Assembly: GCF_014203795.1 (NCBI RefSeq)
Contig: NZ_JACHJU010000001.1
Location: forward strand, 4,154,001 to 4,218,000
DNA length: 64,000 nt
Direction of reading: 5' to 3'
Origin: Streptosporangium album
GTDB taxonomy: Bacteria > Actinomycetota > Actinomycetes > Streptosporangiales > Streptosporangiaceae
The position numbers and the translations under genes were made by a program. The number at the start of each line of letters is the position of its first letter. Position 1 is the stretch's first letter. The notes below the pieces were generated by a model. It worked only from the letters and a program-made list of their open reading frames with translations, did not search any database and had not been told where the DNA came from. Below, piece after piece: positions 19,348 to 28,338 of the stretch.

Positions 19348-20158
19348 AGCGCTCCTCGCGGAGGAAGCCGACCAGTGTCATCCCGAACTCCCTGGCCAGG
19401 TCGACGGCCAGGGAGGAGGGGGCGGAGACCGCGCAGACGACCGGCACGCCCGCCGTGAGGGCCTTCTGCATGATCTCGTAGCTGCTGCGCCCGCTGACCA
19501 TCAGGATGTGCCCGCCCAGTGGCAGCCTGCCGTCCATCAGGGCCCGGCCGACCAGCTTGTCCACCGCGTTGTGCCGTCCCACGTCCTCGCGGACCGCCAC
19601 GAGCTCCCCCTCGCCGGTGAACAGCCCGGCCGCGTGCAGCCCCCCGGTCTTGCCGAACACGCCCTGACGTTCTCGCAGCCGGTGCGGCAGGCCGTACAGG
19701 GTCTCGGGGGAGACCCGCAGGTCGTCTCCGGCGGGCAGGGGGGAGCAGCGGTCGCGCAGGGCGTCGAGGCTGGCGGTGCCGCAGACCCCGCAGGCGCTCG
19801 ATGTCATGAAGTGCCGGTCGAGGCCGGGCAGGTCGGGCAGCCGCTCGCCGCCCAGCCGTACCGTCACCGTGTTGTAGCGCGCCTCGGGGGCCACGTCCTC
19901 GTCGGTGCAGTAGGCGATGGAGGAGACGTCCTGAGGGGTGATGACGCCCTCGCCGTACAGGAACCCGGCCGCGAGCTCGAAGTCGTGGCCCGGGGTCCGC
20001 ATGGTGATCGCGAGCGTACGGCGTGCCTCACCCGCCTGGATCCGGATCTCCAGCGGCTCTTCGGTGGCCAGGTCGTCACGGTGGTCCCTGACGACTCCGG
20101 CCGACACCTCCCTGACCCGGGTCCGCGTGGTCGGTCCCGGCCTCATGACGCTCTCCAT
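19307..20158 (-). CDS. fdhD: Formate dehydrogenase accessory sulfurtransferase FdhD
   Basis: A protein of about 283 residues that transfers sulfur from a cysteine desulfurase to the molybdenum cofactor of formate dehydrogenase. The conserved CGVCG pair of cysteines is present (in SACGVCGTAS), as are the family motifs TEEPLEI near the N-terminus, FELAAGFLYGEGV, and REDVGRHNAVDKLVG with GRSSYEIMQKA. No formate dehydrogenase gene lies in the window. Start candidates are GTG 20164 and ATGs at 20158 and 20146; 20158 has CGGAG at good spacing. Overlap with the GNAT remnant is tail to tail. Confidence 0.93.
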   Translation of the reverse strand: MESVMRPGPTTRTRVREVSAGVVRDHRDDLATEEPLEIRIQAGEARRTLAITMRTPGHDFELAAGFLYGEGVITPQDVSSIAYCTDEDVAPEARYNTVTVRLGGERLPDLPGLDRHFMTSSACGVCGTASLDALRDRCSPLPAGDDLRVSPETLYGLPHRLRERQGVFGKTGGLHAAGLFTGEGELVAVREDVGRHNAVDKLVGRALMDGRLPLGGHILMVSGRSSYEIMQKALTAGVPVVCAVSAPSSLAVDLAREFGMTLVGFLREERFNLYSAPERVVSS

Positions 20159-20328
20159 CAGCACTCCGCCCTCCCCGGCCGGCTCCGGCCTCGTGGCGCC
20201 ATCCTCTCGCCCCCTGACCTGTGCGGACAGCCGTCCCCGCCGCCCACTCCCCGCATACGGCGCCAGTATTCCCTGGTCATTGGCGTAATTCGGTAACAGG
20301 TAGTCGGTAAGGGAGGGAAGATGGTTAT

Positions 20329-21153
20329 GTGCTCGACTCGCCGTTCACCGATCTCGACCGCCCGCCGCTCTCCCAGGCGGCGCTCAACCACGCCCTGGTC
20401 CGCCCCGGCGGCCTGTGGTCCGGCATCACCGTCGTCGACAGGACCGGTTCGACGAACGCCGACCTCGCGGCGGCCGTCCGTGACGGCGCCCGGCAGGGGG
20501 CCGTGCTCATCGCCGAGGCGCAGTTCGCCGGCCGAGGCAGGCTCGGCCGCTCCTGGAGCGCGCCGCCGCGCTCCGGCCTGACGTTCTCGGTGCTCCTGCG
20601 GCCCGAACCGTCCTCCGCCAGGCAGGGCTGGCTGCCGCTGCTGGTCGGCCTGGCCGTCGCGTCGGCCGTGCGCAGGGTCGCCGAGCTGGACGTCCGGCTG
20701 AAATGGCCCAACGATCTGCTGGTCGGGGAGCGCAAGCTCGCCGGCGTGCTCGCCGAGCGGGTGGACAGCGCGGTGGTCGTGGGCGTCGGGCTCAATGTGA
20801 GCCTCCGCGCCGACGAGCTGCCCGTGGAGACCGCCACCTCGCTGGCCGTCGAGGAGGCCGCCTGCGTCGACCGCGACCCACTCGTCCGGGCGGTCCTGCG
20901 GGAGATCGAGGCCCACTACCGCGAGTGGTCGCAGGCGGACGGCGACGCCGACGCGTGCGGGCTGCGGGCGGCCTACCTCGCGATGAGCGCGACGATCGGC
21001 CGCGAGGTCAGGGTGGAGCTGCCGGGGGAGCGGGTGCTCACCGGGACGGCCACCGGCATCGACCACGCAGGACGCCTGCTCGTCCGGTCGAAGGACGGGG
21101 AGCAGACGCTGAGCGCCGGCGACGTCGTGCACGTCCGGCCGCACGCCTCCTGA
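20329..21153 (+). CDS. birA: Biotin--[acetyl-CoA-carboxylase] ligase
   Basis: A 274-residue protein that activates biotin as biotinyl-AMP and attaches it to the carrier lysine of acyl-CoA carboxylase alpha subunits. The motifs are clear: DRTGSTNADL, GRGRLGRSW (biotinyl-AMP loop) and KWPNDLLV, plus the small C-terminal domain. There is no N-terminal winged helix, so it is a group I ligase without repressor function. The GTG start follows GGAGGGA by about 11 nt. In many actinomycetes birA lies next to the carboxylase beta/epsilon genes and the adenylate cyclase; here the cyclase is adjacent but the carboxylase genes are 6.5 kb away. Confidence 0.93.
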   Translation: MLDSPFTDLDRPPLSQAALNHALVRPGGLWSGITVVDRTGSTNADLAAAVRDGARQGAVLIAEAQFAGRGRLGRSWSAPPRSGLTFSVLLRPEPSSARQGWLPLLVGLAVASAVRRVAELDVRLKWPNDLLVGERKLAGVLAERVDSAVVVGVGLNVSLRADELPVETATSLAVEEAACVDRDPLVRAVLREIEAHYREWSQADGDADACGLRAAYLAMSATIGREVRVELPGERVLTGTATGIDHAGRLLVRSKDGEQTLSAGDVVHVRPHAS

Positions 21154-21186
21154 CGCGGGGCGCCCGAGCATGCCACGATTTGCCCC

Positions 21187-21687
21187 ATGGGTCTGCCTGA
21201 TCACCACCTGACGGAGGGGGAACTGCGCATCCGCGCGTTCCACCCTCATTGGAAGCGCCTCATCGTCCCGATCCTCGCGCTGGTCCTCATCATCGCCGGG
21301 TCCGGTGCCGCGATGTACTTCATGCCGGTCTTCGACTACGTCTTCTACGCGCGTGTGGCGGTGGCCGTGCTCGCCGTCGGACTGCTGACGGTGTGGTCGT
21401 TCGTGCCATACCTGCAGTGGAAGAACACCTCGTACGTGCTCACCTCGCACCGGTTCACGATCAGCACGGGTGTGCTGAACAAATCCACCGACGACATCCC
21501 GATGAGCAAGGTCAACACCGTCAGCGCCGAGCAGACGCTGATGGAGCGGATTCTCGGCTGCGGCACGCTCAACGTCGAGTCGGCCGGAGAGCAGGGGCAC
21601 ATCACGCTGCGAGACATCCCGCAGATCCAGGATGTGCGGGCCGAGCTGTTCCGTGCGCTCGACGACGCGGCCGACGGGGATCCGTGA
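21187..21687 (+). CDS. PH-domain membrane protein (bPH2/YdbS type)
   Basis: A 166-residue protein with two membrane segments near residues 24-45 and 52-74, followed by a bacterial PH-like domain beginning WKNTSYVLTSHRFTISTGVL, with the conserved KSTDDIPMSKVNTVSAEQTLMERILGCGTLNVES. This is the YdbS/bPH2 family, of unknown biochemical role; it may scaffold membrane complexes. It lies 33 bp after birA and about 46 bp before the cyclase start, in the same orientation, and is probably co-transcribed with them. Confidence 0.88.
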   Translation: MGLPDHHLTEGELRIRAFHPHWKRLIVPILALVLIIAGSGAAMYFMPVFDYVFYARVAVAVLAVGLLTVWSFVPYLQWKNTSYVLTSHRFTISTGVLNKSTDDIPMSKVNTVSAEQTLMERILGCGTLNVESAGEQGHITLRDIPQIQDVRAELFRALDDAADGDP

Positions 21688-21733
21688 GGAATGATGGGTG
21701 ACGTACCGTTATCTCCTGGATGGAGAACGGAAG

Positions 21734-22726
21734 ATGGACGGAGGGGAAGTGACGGGACGTCCGACGGCCGAGCAGATCGAAAGCCTCTTCGTCGGCTCGT
21801 CACCCCGCTACACCCGGATCCAGGTGGCCCGGCTCGCCGGCGTGCCGCAGGACCTCGCCGAGCGGATCTGGCGGGCCCTCGGCTTCGCCACGCTGGCCGA
21901 CGACGCGGTGGCCTTCACCGACGCCGACGTGGCCGCGCTCGAACGGGTCAGGGCGATGATGAAGGACGGGCCGCTGGACGACCAGACGGTCATCAGGCTG
22001 GCCAGGGCGCTGGGCCAGACGACCGCCCGGCTCGCGCAGTGGCAGGCCGAAATCATGATCGGCGCCATGCTCGACCCGGACGAGCGGCCGACCGACGCCG
22101 ACCTGGGGGCGATCCTGGACACCTCGCGCCGGCTGCTCCCGGACTTCGAGCAGGTGCTGGTCCACGTCTGGCGCGCCCAGCTCGCCGCCGCCGGGACCCG
22201 GCTGCTGGCCATCACCGACCTCACCGACGAGGTGGTGCCCAGCCGGCTGACCCTCGCGGTGGGCTTCGCCGACCTCGTCTCCTTCACCCAGGTCTCCCGC
22301 CAGCTGAACGAACGCGCCCTGGCCGACCTCGTCGAGGGGTTCGAGTCCCGGGCCTCCGACGTGATCTCCGCGTACGGGGGGCGGCTGGTGAAGACGCTCG
22401 GCGACGAGGTGCTGTTCACGGCCGCGGACCCGCGCGCGGCCGCCGCGATCGCGCTGGAGTTCGTCGAAGTGATCCGGCGGTACGGTCTCGAGGTGCGGAT
22501 CGGCCTGGCCTACGGCCCCGTCCTGCCGGTGATGGGCGACGTCTTCGGCACCACCGTCAACCTGGCGGCCCGGCTGACGGCCATCGCCCGGCCCGGCACG
22601 GTCCTCGTCGACGACGGGTTCGCCGGGGCTGTCGCGGAGGTGCCCGGCATCGAGACGAGCAGCCTCCGGCGGCGGCCGGCCCGCGGTCTCGGGGTGGTCC
22701 AGCCGTACGTCCTCCGCCGTGCCTGA
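21734..22726 (+). CDS. cya: Class III adenylate cyclase with N-terminal regulatory domain
   Basis: A 330-residue cytoplasmic cyclase. The first about 150 residues match the helical adenylate cyclase regulatory domain of actinobacterial enzymes (Rv1264-like). The catalytic domain begins with VGFADLVSFTQVS, carrying the first metal Asp, and contains LVKTLGDEVLF (second metal Asp) and a FGTTVNLAARLTAIA transition-state region. The ATG at 21734 has GGAG 8 nt upstream; a GTG at 21698 also opens the frame. Next to birA this matches the context of the Streptomyces coelicolor adenylate cyclase Cya (SCO4928). It makes the cAMP that acts through Crp in development. Confidence 0.9.
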   Translation: MDGGEVTGRPTAEQIESLFVGSSPRYTRIQVARLAGVPQDLAERIWRALGFATLADDAVAFTDADVAALERVRAMMKDGPLDDQTVIRLARALGQTTARLAQWQAEIMIGAMLDPDERPTDADLGAILDTSRRLLPDFEQVLVHVWRAQLAAAGTRLLAITDLTDEVVPSRLTLAVGFADLVSFTQVSRQLNERALADLVEGFESRASDVISAYGGRLVKTLGDEVLFTAADPRAAAAIALEFVEVIRRYGLEVRIGLAYGPVLPVMGDVFGTTVNLAARLTAIARPGTVLVDDGFAGAVAEVPGIETSSLRRRPARGLGVVQPYVLRRA

Positions 22727-22825
22727 CGGTCCGCCCGCCTGATAAGCATGGGGATGCGGACCGATCCGTTGAAAATGCTGTTCCACCGGTAACCAAGCTC
22801 GAAGATCTGAAGATGAGGTGCAGGC

Positions 22826-23911
22826 ATGCCGTACACCGTGCAAGGTGTGGTCGCGCGTGGCAAGGGCGAACCCGTCTCCCTGGAGACTGTCATCGTTCCG
22901 GACCCCGGTCCCGGCGAGGCGGTGGTGAACGTCCAGGCCTGCGGCGTCTGCCATACCGACCTGCACTATCGCGAGGGCGGCATCAACGACGACTTCCCGT
23001 TCCTGCTCGGGCATGAGGCCGCCGGGGTGGTCGAGGCCGTCGGCGAGGGGGTCACCGAGGTGGCCCCCGGCGACTACGTGATCCTCAACTGGCGGGCGGT
23101 CTGCGGTGAGTGCCGCGCCTGCCGGCGTGGCCGTCCCTGGTACTGCTTCAACACCCACAACGCGACCCAGAGGATGACGCTGGAGGACGGCACGCCGCTC
23201 AGCCCGGCCCTGGGCATCGGCGCCTTCATCGAGAAGACCCTGGTCGCCGCCGGGCAGTGCACCAAGGTCGACCCCGCGGCCCCCGCGACGGTGGCCGGCC
23301 TGCTCGGCTGCGGTGTGATGGCGGGCATCGGCGCCGCCGTGAACACCGGTGCCGTGACCCGTGGTGACAGCGTGGCCGTCATCGGCTGCGGCGGCGTCGG
23401 CAGCGCCGCCGTCCACGGCGCCCTGCTGGCGGGCGCCACGAAGATCATCGCGGTGGACATCGACGACCGCAAGCTCGCCTGGGCCAGGGATTTCGGCGCG
23501 ACCCACACGGTCAACTCCAGCACCGCCGACGCGGTGGAGGCGATCCGGGAGATCACCGACGGCAACGGCGCGGACGTGGTGATCGAGGCGGTGGGCCGCC
23601 CGGAGACCTACAAGCAGGCCTTCTACGCCCGCGACCTGGCCGGGACCGTGGTCCTGGTGGGCGTGCCCACCCCGGAGATGACGGTGGAGCTTCCGCTGCT
23701 GGACGTCTTCGGCCGGGGCGGGGCGCTGAAGTCCTCCTGGTACGGCGACTGCCTGCCCAGCCGTGACTTCCCCGTGCTCATCGACCTCTACCTGCAGGGC
23801 CGGCTGAAGCTGGACGGCTTCGTCTCCGAGACGATCGGCCTCGGCGACGTCGAGGAGGCCTTCGCCAAGATGCACCGCGGCGAGGTCCTCCGTTCGGTGG
23901 TGGTCCTGTGA
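22826..23911 (+). CDS. mscR: S-(hydroxymethyl)mycothiol dehydrogenase
   Basis: A 361-residue zinc alcohol dehydrogenase that oxidises the formaldehyde-mycothiol adduct with NAD to S-formylmycothiol. The catalytic zinc site has Cys39 in CGVCHTDLH and the GHEAAG His-Glu pair. The structural zinc loop is [15 protein letters not shown], and the NAD fold is [14 protein letters not shown] followed by AVDIDDRK. The mycothiol-specific family is recognised by overall resemblance. GAGGTG precedes the ATG. The next gene, an MBL hydrolase, overlaps it (GTGA). This is formaldehyde detoxification particular to mycothiol-making actinobacteria. Confidence 0.93.
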   Translation: MPYTVQGVVARGKGEPVSLETVIVPDPGPGEAVVNVQACGVCHTDLHYREGGINDDFPFLLGHEAAGVVEAVGEGVTEVAPGDYVILNWRAVCGECRACRRGRPWYCFNTHNATQRMTLEDGTPLSPALGIGAFIEKTLVAAGQCTKVDPAAPATVAGLLGCGVMAGIGAAVNTGAVTRGDSVAVIGCGGVGSAAVHGALLAGATKIIAVDIDDRKLAWARDFGATHTVNSSTADAVEAIREITDGNGADVVIEAVGRPETYKQAFYARDLAGTVVLVGVPTPEMTVELPLLDVFGRGGALKSSWYGDCLPSRDFPVLIDLYLQGRLKLDGFVSETIGLGDVEEAFAKMHRGEVLRSVVVL

Positions 23912-24525
23912 TCGACAGGATCGTCACCTCGGGGACGTTCTCGCTGGACGGCGGGACGTGGGACGTGGACAACAACGTCTGGGTGGTCGGCTCCGACAGC
24001 GAGGTCGTCGTCATCGACGCGGCGCACGACGCCGAGGCCATCGCCCGGGGGATCGGAGACCGTGCGGTCAGGGCGATCGTCTGCACGCACGGGCACAACG
24101 ACCACATCAACGCCGCGGCCGACCTCGCCGCGCGGGTGGACGCGCCGATCCTGCTCCATCCGGCCGACCAGGTCCTGTGGGAGATGGTGTACGGCGACAC
24201 GCCGTACACACCGCTGGAGGACGGCCAGGTCCTCTCGGTGGGCGGGGCCGACCTGACCGTGCTGCACACGCCCGGTCACGCGCCGGGCGCGGTCTGCCTG
24301 CACGTCCCCGGGCTCGGCGCGGTCTTCACCGGAGACACGCTGTTCAAGGGGGGCCCCGGCGCGACGGGCAGGTCCTTCTCCTCCTTCGAGACGATCATCG
24401 ACTCGATCAGGGGACGGCTGCTGACCCTGCCGGAGGACACGGTCGTGCACACCGGCCACGGCGACTCCACCACGATCGGCGCGGAGGCCCCGCACCTTCA
24501 GGAGTGGCTGGCCCGAGGGCACTGA
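23908..24525 (+). CDS. MBL-fold metallo-hydrolase (probable S-formylmycothiol or thioester hydrolase)
   Basis: A 205-residue metallo-beta-lactamase-fold enzyme with the complete metal motif THGHNDH, a later His in [10 protein letters not shown], and the bridging Asp in FTGDTLF. It is translated from a GTG overlapping the mscR stop, so the two are co-expressed. In actinobacteria an MBL hydrolase commonly follows mscR and is thought to hydrolyse the mycothiol thioester formed by MscR. The thioester role is inferred from context, not from specificity residues. Confidence 0.9.
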   Translation: MIDRIVTSGTFSLDGGTWDVDNNVWVVGSDSEVVVIDAAHDAEAIARGIGDRAVRAIVCTHGHNDHINAAADLAARVDAPILLHPADQVLWEMVYGDTPYTPLEDGQVLSVGGADLTVLHTPGHAPGAVCLHVPGLGAVFTGDTLFKGGPGATGRSFSSFETIIDSIRGRLLTLPEDTVVHTGHGDSTTIGAEAPHLQEWLARGH

Positions 24526-24606
24526 GGCCGTCGCGCCGTCCGTCGGCCGGCGGGGGAGCGGGCCCGGTGTGACACGGCTCACGTAGGCGACCCTTACCTG
24601 ATGGGT

Positions 24607-24629
24607 TAGATTAGGTGTGCCTAACCTAC
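24607..24629 (+). promoter_or_regulatory. DtxR/IdeR iron box overlapping the bfd promoter
   Basis: The 19-mer at 24611-24629, TTAGGTGTGCCTAACCTAC, differs at three positions from the DtxR/IdeR consensus TTAGGTTAGCCTAACCTAA and contains a perfect TTAGG...CCTAA inverted repeat. A -10-like TAGATT (24607-24612) overlaps its left edge. Iron-loaded DtxR/IdeR bound here could act on bfd-bfr transcription. In mycobacteria IdeR activates bacterioferritin from upstream sites, but a box on the -10 more often represses, so the sign of control is open. Confidence 0.75.
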
Positions 24630-24663
24630 GCTGTCGCTCCAGGAGAGAGGCCCCTCCCCCGCC

Positions 24664-24843
24664 ATGTACGTATGTGTCTGCCGCGCGGTCACCGAGAACG
24701 ATGTGCATGACTGCATCGCGGACGGCGCGAGGAGCGCGCGGCAGATCCGCGACACCACCGGTGCTGGTGGGGACTGTGCTTCTTGTGTCCGGAAGATCTG
24801 TGCGATCCTGAAACGGTCTGAAGAGTTGACGCCGACCGCGTAG
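24664..24843 (+). CDS. bfd: Bacterioferritin-associated ferredoxin
   Basis: A 59-residue protein. The four iron-sulfur cysteines follow the Bfd pattern: MYVCVCRAVTEND at the start and GDCASCVRKIC near the end (C-x-C ... C-x2-C). Bfd carries a [2Fe-2S] cluster and reduces bacterioferritin so that stored iron is released. The gene lies 17 bp before bfr, in the same orientation, behind an iron box. GGAGAGAGG precedes the ATG. Confidence 0.9.
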   Translation: MYVCVCRAVTENDVHDCIADGARSARQIRDTTGAGGDCASCVRKICAILKRSEELTPTA

Positions 24844-24860
24844 CGCGAGGAGCCCGCCTC

Positions 24861-25343
24861 ATGCAGGGCGACAAGAAGATCATCGAACTGCTCAACGAGC
24901 AGCTCACATCCGAGTTGACCGCTATCAACCAGTACTTTCTGCACGCCAAGATGCAGGAACACTGGGGATACACCAAGCTCGCGGCCTACACCCGCGCGGA
25001 GTCCTTCGATGAGATGCGTCACGCGGAGAAGCTGACGGATCGCATCCTTTTCCTCGAAGGACTGCCGAACTATCAGAAGCTGGGCATCCTGCACATCGGC
25101 CAGACCGTCCAGGAGCAGCTCCGCGCCGATCTGGACATCGAGCGTGAGGTCGTCACACGCCTGCGGCCCGCCATCATCCTGATGCGCGAGAAGGGCGACA
25201 CCACCTCGGCCCGCCTCTTCGAGGAGATCCTCGAAGACGAGGAGCATCACATCGACTACCTGGAGACCGAGCTGGGACTCATCGAGAGTCTCGGTGAGCA
25301 GCTCTACCTGGCCCGCTATGCCGAGCCTCCCTCGGCCTCCTGA
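24861..25343 (+). CDS. bfr: Bacterioferritin
   Basis: A 160-residue iron-storage protein that assembles into a haem-containing 24-mer. All ferroxidase ligands are present at the E. coli numbering: Glu18, Glu51, His54, Glu94, Glu127 and His130. Met52, the haem ligand shared between subunits, is also there. GAGGAG lies upstream of the ATG. It is co-oriented with bfd behind a DtxR/IdeR-like box and is followed by a strong hairpin, so the unit is a self-contained iron-storage and release operon. Confidence 0.96.
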   Translation: MQGDKKIIELLNEQLTSELTAINQYFLHAKMQEHWGYTKLAAYTRAESFDEMRHAEKLTDRILFLEGLPNYQKLGILHIGQTVQEQLRADLDIEREVVTRLRPAIILMREKGDTTSARLFEEILEDEEHHIDYLETELGLIESLGEQLYLARYAEPPSAS

Positions 25344-25356
25344 GCCGATTGCCCGA

Positions 25357-25391
25357 ACACGCCCACCGTGCCCCATTACGGATGGGCGTGT
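25357..25391 (+). terminator. Hairpin terminator after bfr
   Basis: A 9-bp perfect stem (ACACGCCCA at 25357-25365 with TGGGCGTGT at 25383-25391) continues inward with four more pairs (CCGT with ACGG) across a one-base bulge, leaving an 8-nt loop. It starts 13 bp after the bfr stop. There is no long T-run, as usual in high-GC actinomycetes. Confidence 0.75.
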
Positions 25392-25581
25392 CGTGCTTTG
25401 TCGGTGAGGTCATTGGCGGGCCTGTCCTTTCAAGGCCCTTCCGATGCGGGAGCCGTACTACGCGACGCTGAACCGTTGCGGGACGACTATCCGGGATTTA
25501 TCAGTGTTTGCCCAGGTCAATGGATGGGTCAATGACAAGTCAAACCGCGCGCTGTGCCCGGGAAACGATCCTCTAAGGTCC

Positions 25582-25587
25582 TACGAT
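25582..25587 (+). promoter_or_regulatory. Candidate -10 element for leaderless response regulator gene
   Basis: TACGAT ends 6 nt before the ATG at 25594, and no ribosome-binding site is seen. The frame is open from 25444, but the resulting extension would not resemble a receiver domain. The rest of 25392-25581 shows no gene. Confidence 0.5.
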
Positions 25588-25593
25588 CGCAAC

Positions 25594-26262
25594 ATGACCT
25601 GTGTACTTCTCGCCGAGGACGACACCTCGATCTCCGAGCCACTGGCGCGCGCGCTGCGCCGTGAGGGCTACCAAGTCGAGGTGAGCCCCGACGGCCCGCA
25701 GGCCCTGGAGCGGGCTCTGTCGGGTGGCATCGACTTGATAGTTCTTGACCTTGGCCTGCCCGAGATGGACGGCCTCGAGGTCGCCAGACGCATACGAGCA
25801 GAAGGGCACGGCACGCCCGTGCTCATCCTCACGGCCCGCGTGGACGAGGTCGACACCGTCGTCGGCCTCGACGCGGGGGCCGACGACTACGTCACCAAAC
25901 CGTTCCGCCTGGCGGAGCTCCTGGCTCGGGTACGCGCCCTTCTGCGGCGCGGCACGTCCGAGACGCCCGTGGTGCAGGGTGTGCGCATCGACGCCGACTC
26001 CCGTCGCGCGTGGATGGGTGAGAAGGAGCTGCACCTGACGACCAAGGAGTTCGACCTGTTGCGGGTCCTGGTCCGCGACGCCGGCAAGGTGGTCACCCGC
26101 GAGCAGATCATGCGCGAGGTGTGGGACACCAACTGGTGGGGCTCCACCAAGACCCTGGACATGCACATCTCGTGGCTGCGCCGGAAGCTGGGCGACGACG
26201 CCGCCAAGCCCCGGTACATCACGACGGTTCGAGGGGTCGGCTTCCGGTTCGAACGCGAGTAG
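25594..26262 (+). CDS. OmpR/PhoB-family response regulator
   Basis: A 222-residue DNA-binding response regulator. The receiver domain has the acidic pair (AEDD), phospho-acceptor Asp52 (VLDLGLPEMDG), the Thr of ILTARV and Lys of DDYVTKPF. The C-terminal winged-helix domain has LTTKEFDLLRVLV and the recognition-helix region KTLDMHISWLRRKLG. The histidine kinase gene begins 4 bp after its stop, so the two form a cognate system. The ATG at 25594 gives a standard-length protein. Confidence 0.95.
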   Translation: MTCVLLAEDDTSISEPLARALRREGYQVEVSPDGPQALERALSGGIDLIVLDLGLPEMDGLEVARRIRAEGHGTPVLILTARVDEVDTVVGLDAGADDYVTKPFRLAELLARVRALLRRGTSETPVVQGVRIDADSRRAWMGEKELHLTTKEFDLLRVLVRDAGKVVTREQIMREVWDTNWWGSTKTLDMHISWLRRKLGDDAAKPRYITTVRGVGFRFERE

Positions 26263-26265
26263 GGG

Positions 26266-27543
26266 ATGCGTCGTCGACTGCTCTCCTCGACCCTGCTCGT
26301 CGCGGTCATCGGGGTACTTCTGCTTGGCATCCCCCTGGGTGTGGCGGTCAACCGGCTGATCGAGGAAGAGGCGACTCAGGAGCTGTCCTCCCAGGCCAAA
26401 AGCCTGCTGGGGGAGGTGGAGTATGCCCGAATCCAGGATCAGCCCGTCGATTCCGAGCAGCTGAAGCGAAAATACCCCGACCGCTACATCCAGATCTATG
26501 CCAAGGGGACACCCCCCCTGGTGCTGACGGCGGGCAACGAACCATCCGAGAACAGCAAAATGACCCAGGACGCCCAGTCGGAGAACGGGGTCTACATCGC
26601 GGTCAGCCGGGACAGGACGCAGGTGGAACACGAGGTCCGGGCATGGCTCCTGCTCATCCTGGCGCTCGCCGCGGCCGCCCTCGCGGTCGCGGTCGGGCTC
26701 GCCATCGTGCAGTCGCGCCGCCTGACGTTACCGCTCGTCGACCTGGCGATGATCGCTGAGCGGCTCGGCTCCGGTGATGCGAGGCCGAGCAAGCACCGCT
26801 ACGGCATACAGGAGCTCGACCGGGTGGCCGAGGTGCTCGACCGCAGTGCCACCCGTATCTCCGACCTGCTGGCCAGGGAGCGGGAGTTCGCGACCGACGC
26901 CTCGCACCAGCTGCGCACCCCGCTCACCGGGCTGACCATGCGGTTGGAGGAGATCGTGGCGGCCGCGCACGAGCCCGGCATCGTCAAGGAGGAGGGCGAG
27001 GCGGCCATCGTGCAGGCCGAACGGCTCACCGCCGTGATCGACGAGCTGCTGTCCGCCGCCAGGCGGCAGCGGCAGGCCCAGACCGAGGCCGTGGAGCTGG
27101 ACGACCTGCTTGACCAGCAGTTCATCGAGTGGGGCCCGGCGTTCCGCCGGGTCGGACGGCAACTCAGCCTGTCCGGCGCGCGCGGGCTCAAGGCGGTGGG
27201 TACCAGCGGGGGCATCAGCCAGGTGATCTCCACTCTTCTGGAGAACTCCCTGGAGCACGGTGGCGGCACGGTGACGGTGACCACCAGCGAGAAGGAAAGG
27301 TCCATCGTGGTCGAGGTCGCGGACGAGGGGCAGGGCATCTCCGGGGACCTCGCGCCCCGCGTCTTCGAACGCAACGTGAGCGGGGCGGGCGGCACCGGGC
27401 TGGGGCTGACGCTCGCGCGGGCGCTGGCCGCCGCCGACGGTGGACGTCTGGAACTCGTACGGCCGCGCCCCGCGGTGTTCGCGCTGTTCCTGCGGCAGGT
27501 CGGCGACATCGGCAGGAACCGGGTGGTCAGTGGGCCTGCGTGA
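26266..27543 (+). CDS. Sensor histidine kinase
   Basis: A 425-residue membrane kinase, partner of the preceding regulator. A first membrane segment lies at residues 9-29, an extracytoplasmic sensor loop of about 95 residues follows, a second segment lies near 127-150, then a HAMP-like linker, the phospho-acceptor His214 in ATDASHQLRTPLTGL, and the ATPase domain with the N-box LLENSLEHGGG, G1 DEGQGI and G2 GGTGLGL. The sensor loop has no recognisable domain, so the signal is unknown. It converges with gtrA. Confidence 0.93.
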   Translation: MRRRLLSSTLLVAVIGVLLLGIPLGVAVNRLIEEEATQELSSQAKSLLGEVEYARIQDQPVDSEQLKRKYPDRYIQIYAKGTPPLVLTAGNEPSENSKMTQDAQSENGVYIAVSRDRTQVEHEVRAWLLLILALAAAALAVAVGLAIVQSRRLTLPLVDLAMIAERLGSGDARPSKHRYGIQELDRVAEVLDRSATRISDLLAREREFATDASHQLRTPLTGLTMRLEEIVAAAHEPGIVKEEGEAAIVQAERLTAVIDELLSAARRQRQAQTEAVELDDLLDQQFIEWGPAFRRVGRQLSLSGARGLKAVGTSGGISQVISTLLENSLEHGGGTVTVTTSEKERSIVVEVADEGQGISGDLAPRVFERNVSGAGGTGLGLTLARALAAADGGRLELVRPRPAVFALFLRQVGDIGRNRVVSGPA

Positions 27544-27551
27544 CCTCGCCG

Positions 27552-27574
27552 GGGCCCGGACGGTCAGCGGGCCC
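27552..27574. terminator. Hairpin between convergent kinase and gtrA genes
   Basis: GGGCCCG (27552-27558) pairs with CGGGCCC (27568-27574) across a 9-nt loop, between the kinase stop at 27543 and into the gtrA stop region. Being between converging genes, it could serve both. The stem is short. Confidence 0.45.
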
Positions 27575-28100
27575 GGGTGACCTCGTCGGGGAGCTCCTTC
27601 GGCACGATGTCCGTGGCCTCCAGGAAGACCCACTTCTTGTAGGACCAGAACCGGAACAGCGTCCCCAGGCCTATGCCGAACAGGTTGGCGATGTTGATGC
27701 TCAGCGGGTCGGTCAGCTCAAGGGTGTCGCGGGTGAAGCCGATGCAGAGCAGCCCGATCAGCAGTCCGATCCCGTTGAGCAGGAAGAACAGGAAATATTC
27801 GCGGGCCAGCCCGCTCTGCTCCCGGTGCCGGTAGGTCCAGTAGCGGTTGCCGAAGTAGGCGAAGGTGGTCGCGACCGTCGTGGCGACGACTTTGGAGGTC
27901 AGGGTGCCCCAGTGCAGGCCGTACTGGAGCAGGTTGAGCCCGCCCACATCGATGACGAAGGCGATCGCCCCGATGATGCCGAACTTCGCCAGCTCGCGGA
28001 CCAGGCCGACGAGCCGTCCGTACGCACGTCGCAGAAACTGCACGTCTCCTGCACGGTCCTTTCCGGGTTGGCTGAGGATCCGCCGCTCGGGGAGGACCAT
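27564..28100 (-). CDS. GtrA family membrane protein
   Basis: A 178-residue protein with four hydrophobic helices (near residues 37-57, 66-86, 105-126 and 134-155) and the GtrA signature: ELAKFGIIGAIAFVIDVGGLNLL, YFGNRYWTYRH, LFGIGLGTLFRFWSYKKWVF. The family is linked to translocation of lipid-linked sugars or glycosylation of wall polymers. Both charged ends are typical. A promoter candidate lies upstream on the same strand, and the gene converges with the kinase. Confidence 0.92.
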   Translation of the reverse strand: MVLPERRILSQPGKDRAGDVQFLRRAYGRLVGLVRELAKFGIIGAIAFVIDVGGLNLLQYGLHWGTLTSKVVATTVATTFAYFGNRYWTYRHREQSGLAREYFLFFLLNGIGLLIGLLCIGFTRDTLELTDPLSINIANLFGIGLGTLFRFWSYKKWVFLEATDIVPKELPDEVTRAR

Positions 28101-28164
28101 GGACGTTCTTCCACCAGGCTACTCCCGTGGTCGCGGATCCGGCCCGCCTGTTGACCAGCTGGTG

Positions 28165-28193
28165 TGCATAGTGGTTAGCAAAGACTAATTCAA
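28165..28193 (-). promoter_or_regulatory. Candidate sigma70-like promoter for gtrA
   Basis: On the minus strand TTGAAT (28188-28193) and TATGCA (28165-28170) are separated by 17 nt, about 65 nt upstream of the gtrA start. The surrounding 28150-28240 is clearly more AT-rich than the rest of the window. The -10 match is only partial. Confidence 0.35.
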
Positions 28194-28338
28194 TAAATGT
28201 CATGTGTTGCCGGATAAATCCGTGCATCTGACGTTACTCTGAGCGGGTAGATCGCAGGGAGCCTTCGGGGGAGTTCGCCCCCCCGCGACCGGTCAGACGG
28301 ATCGCCGCACGCGACGGCCACGACCACGGGACCACCAC

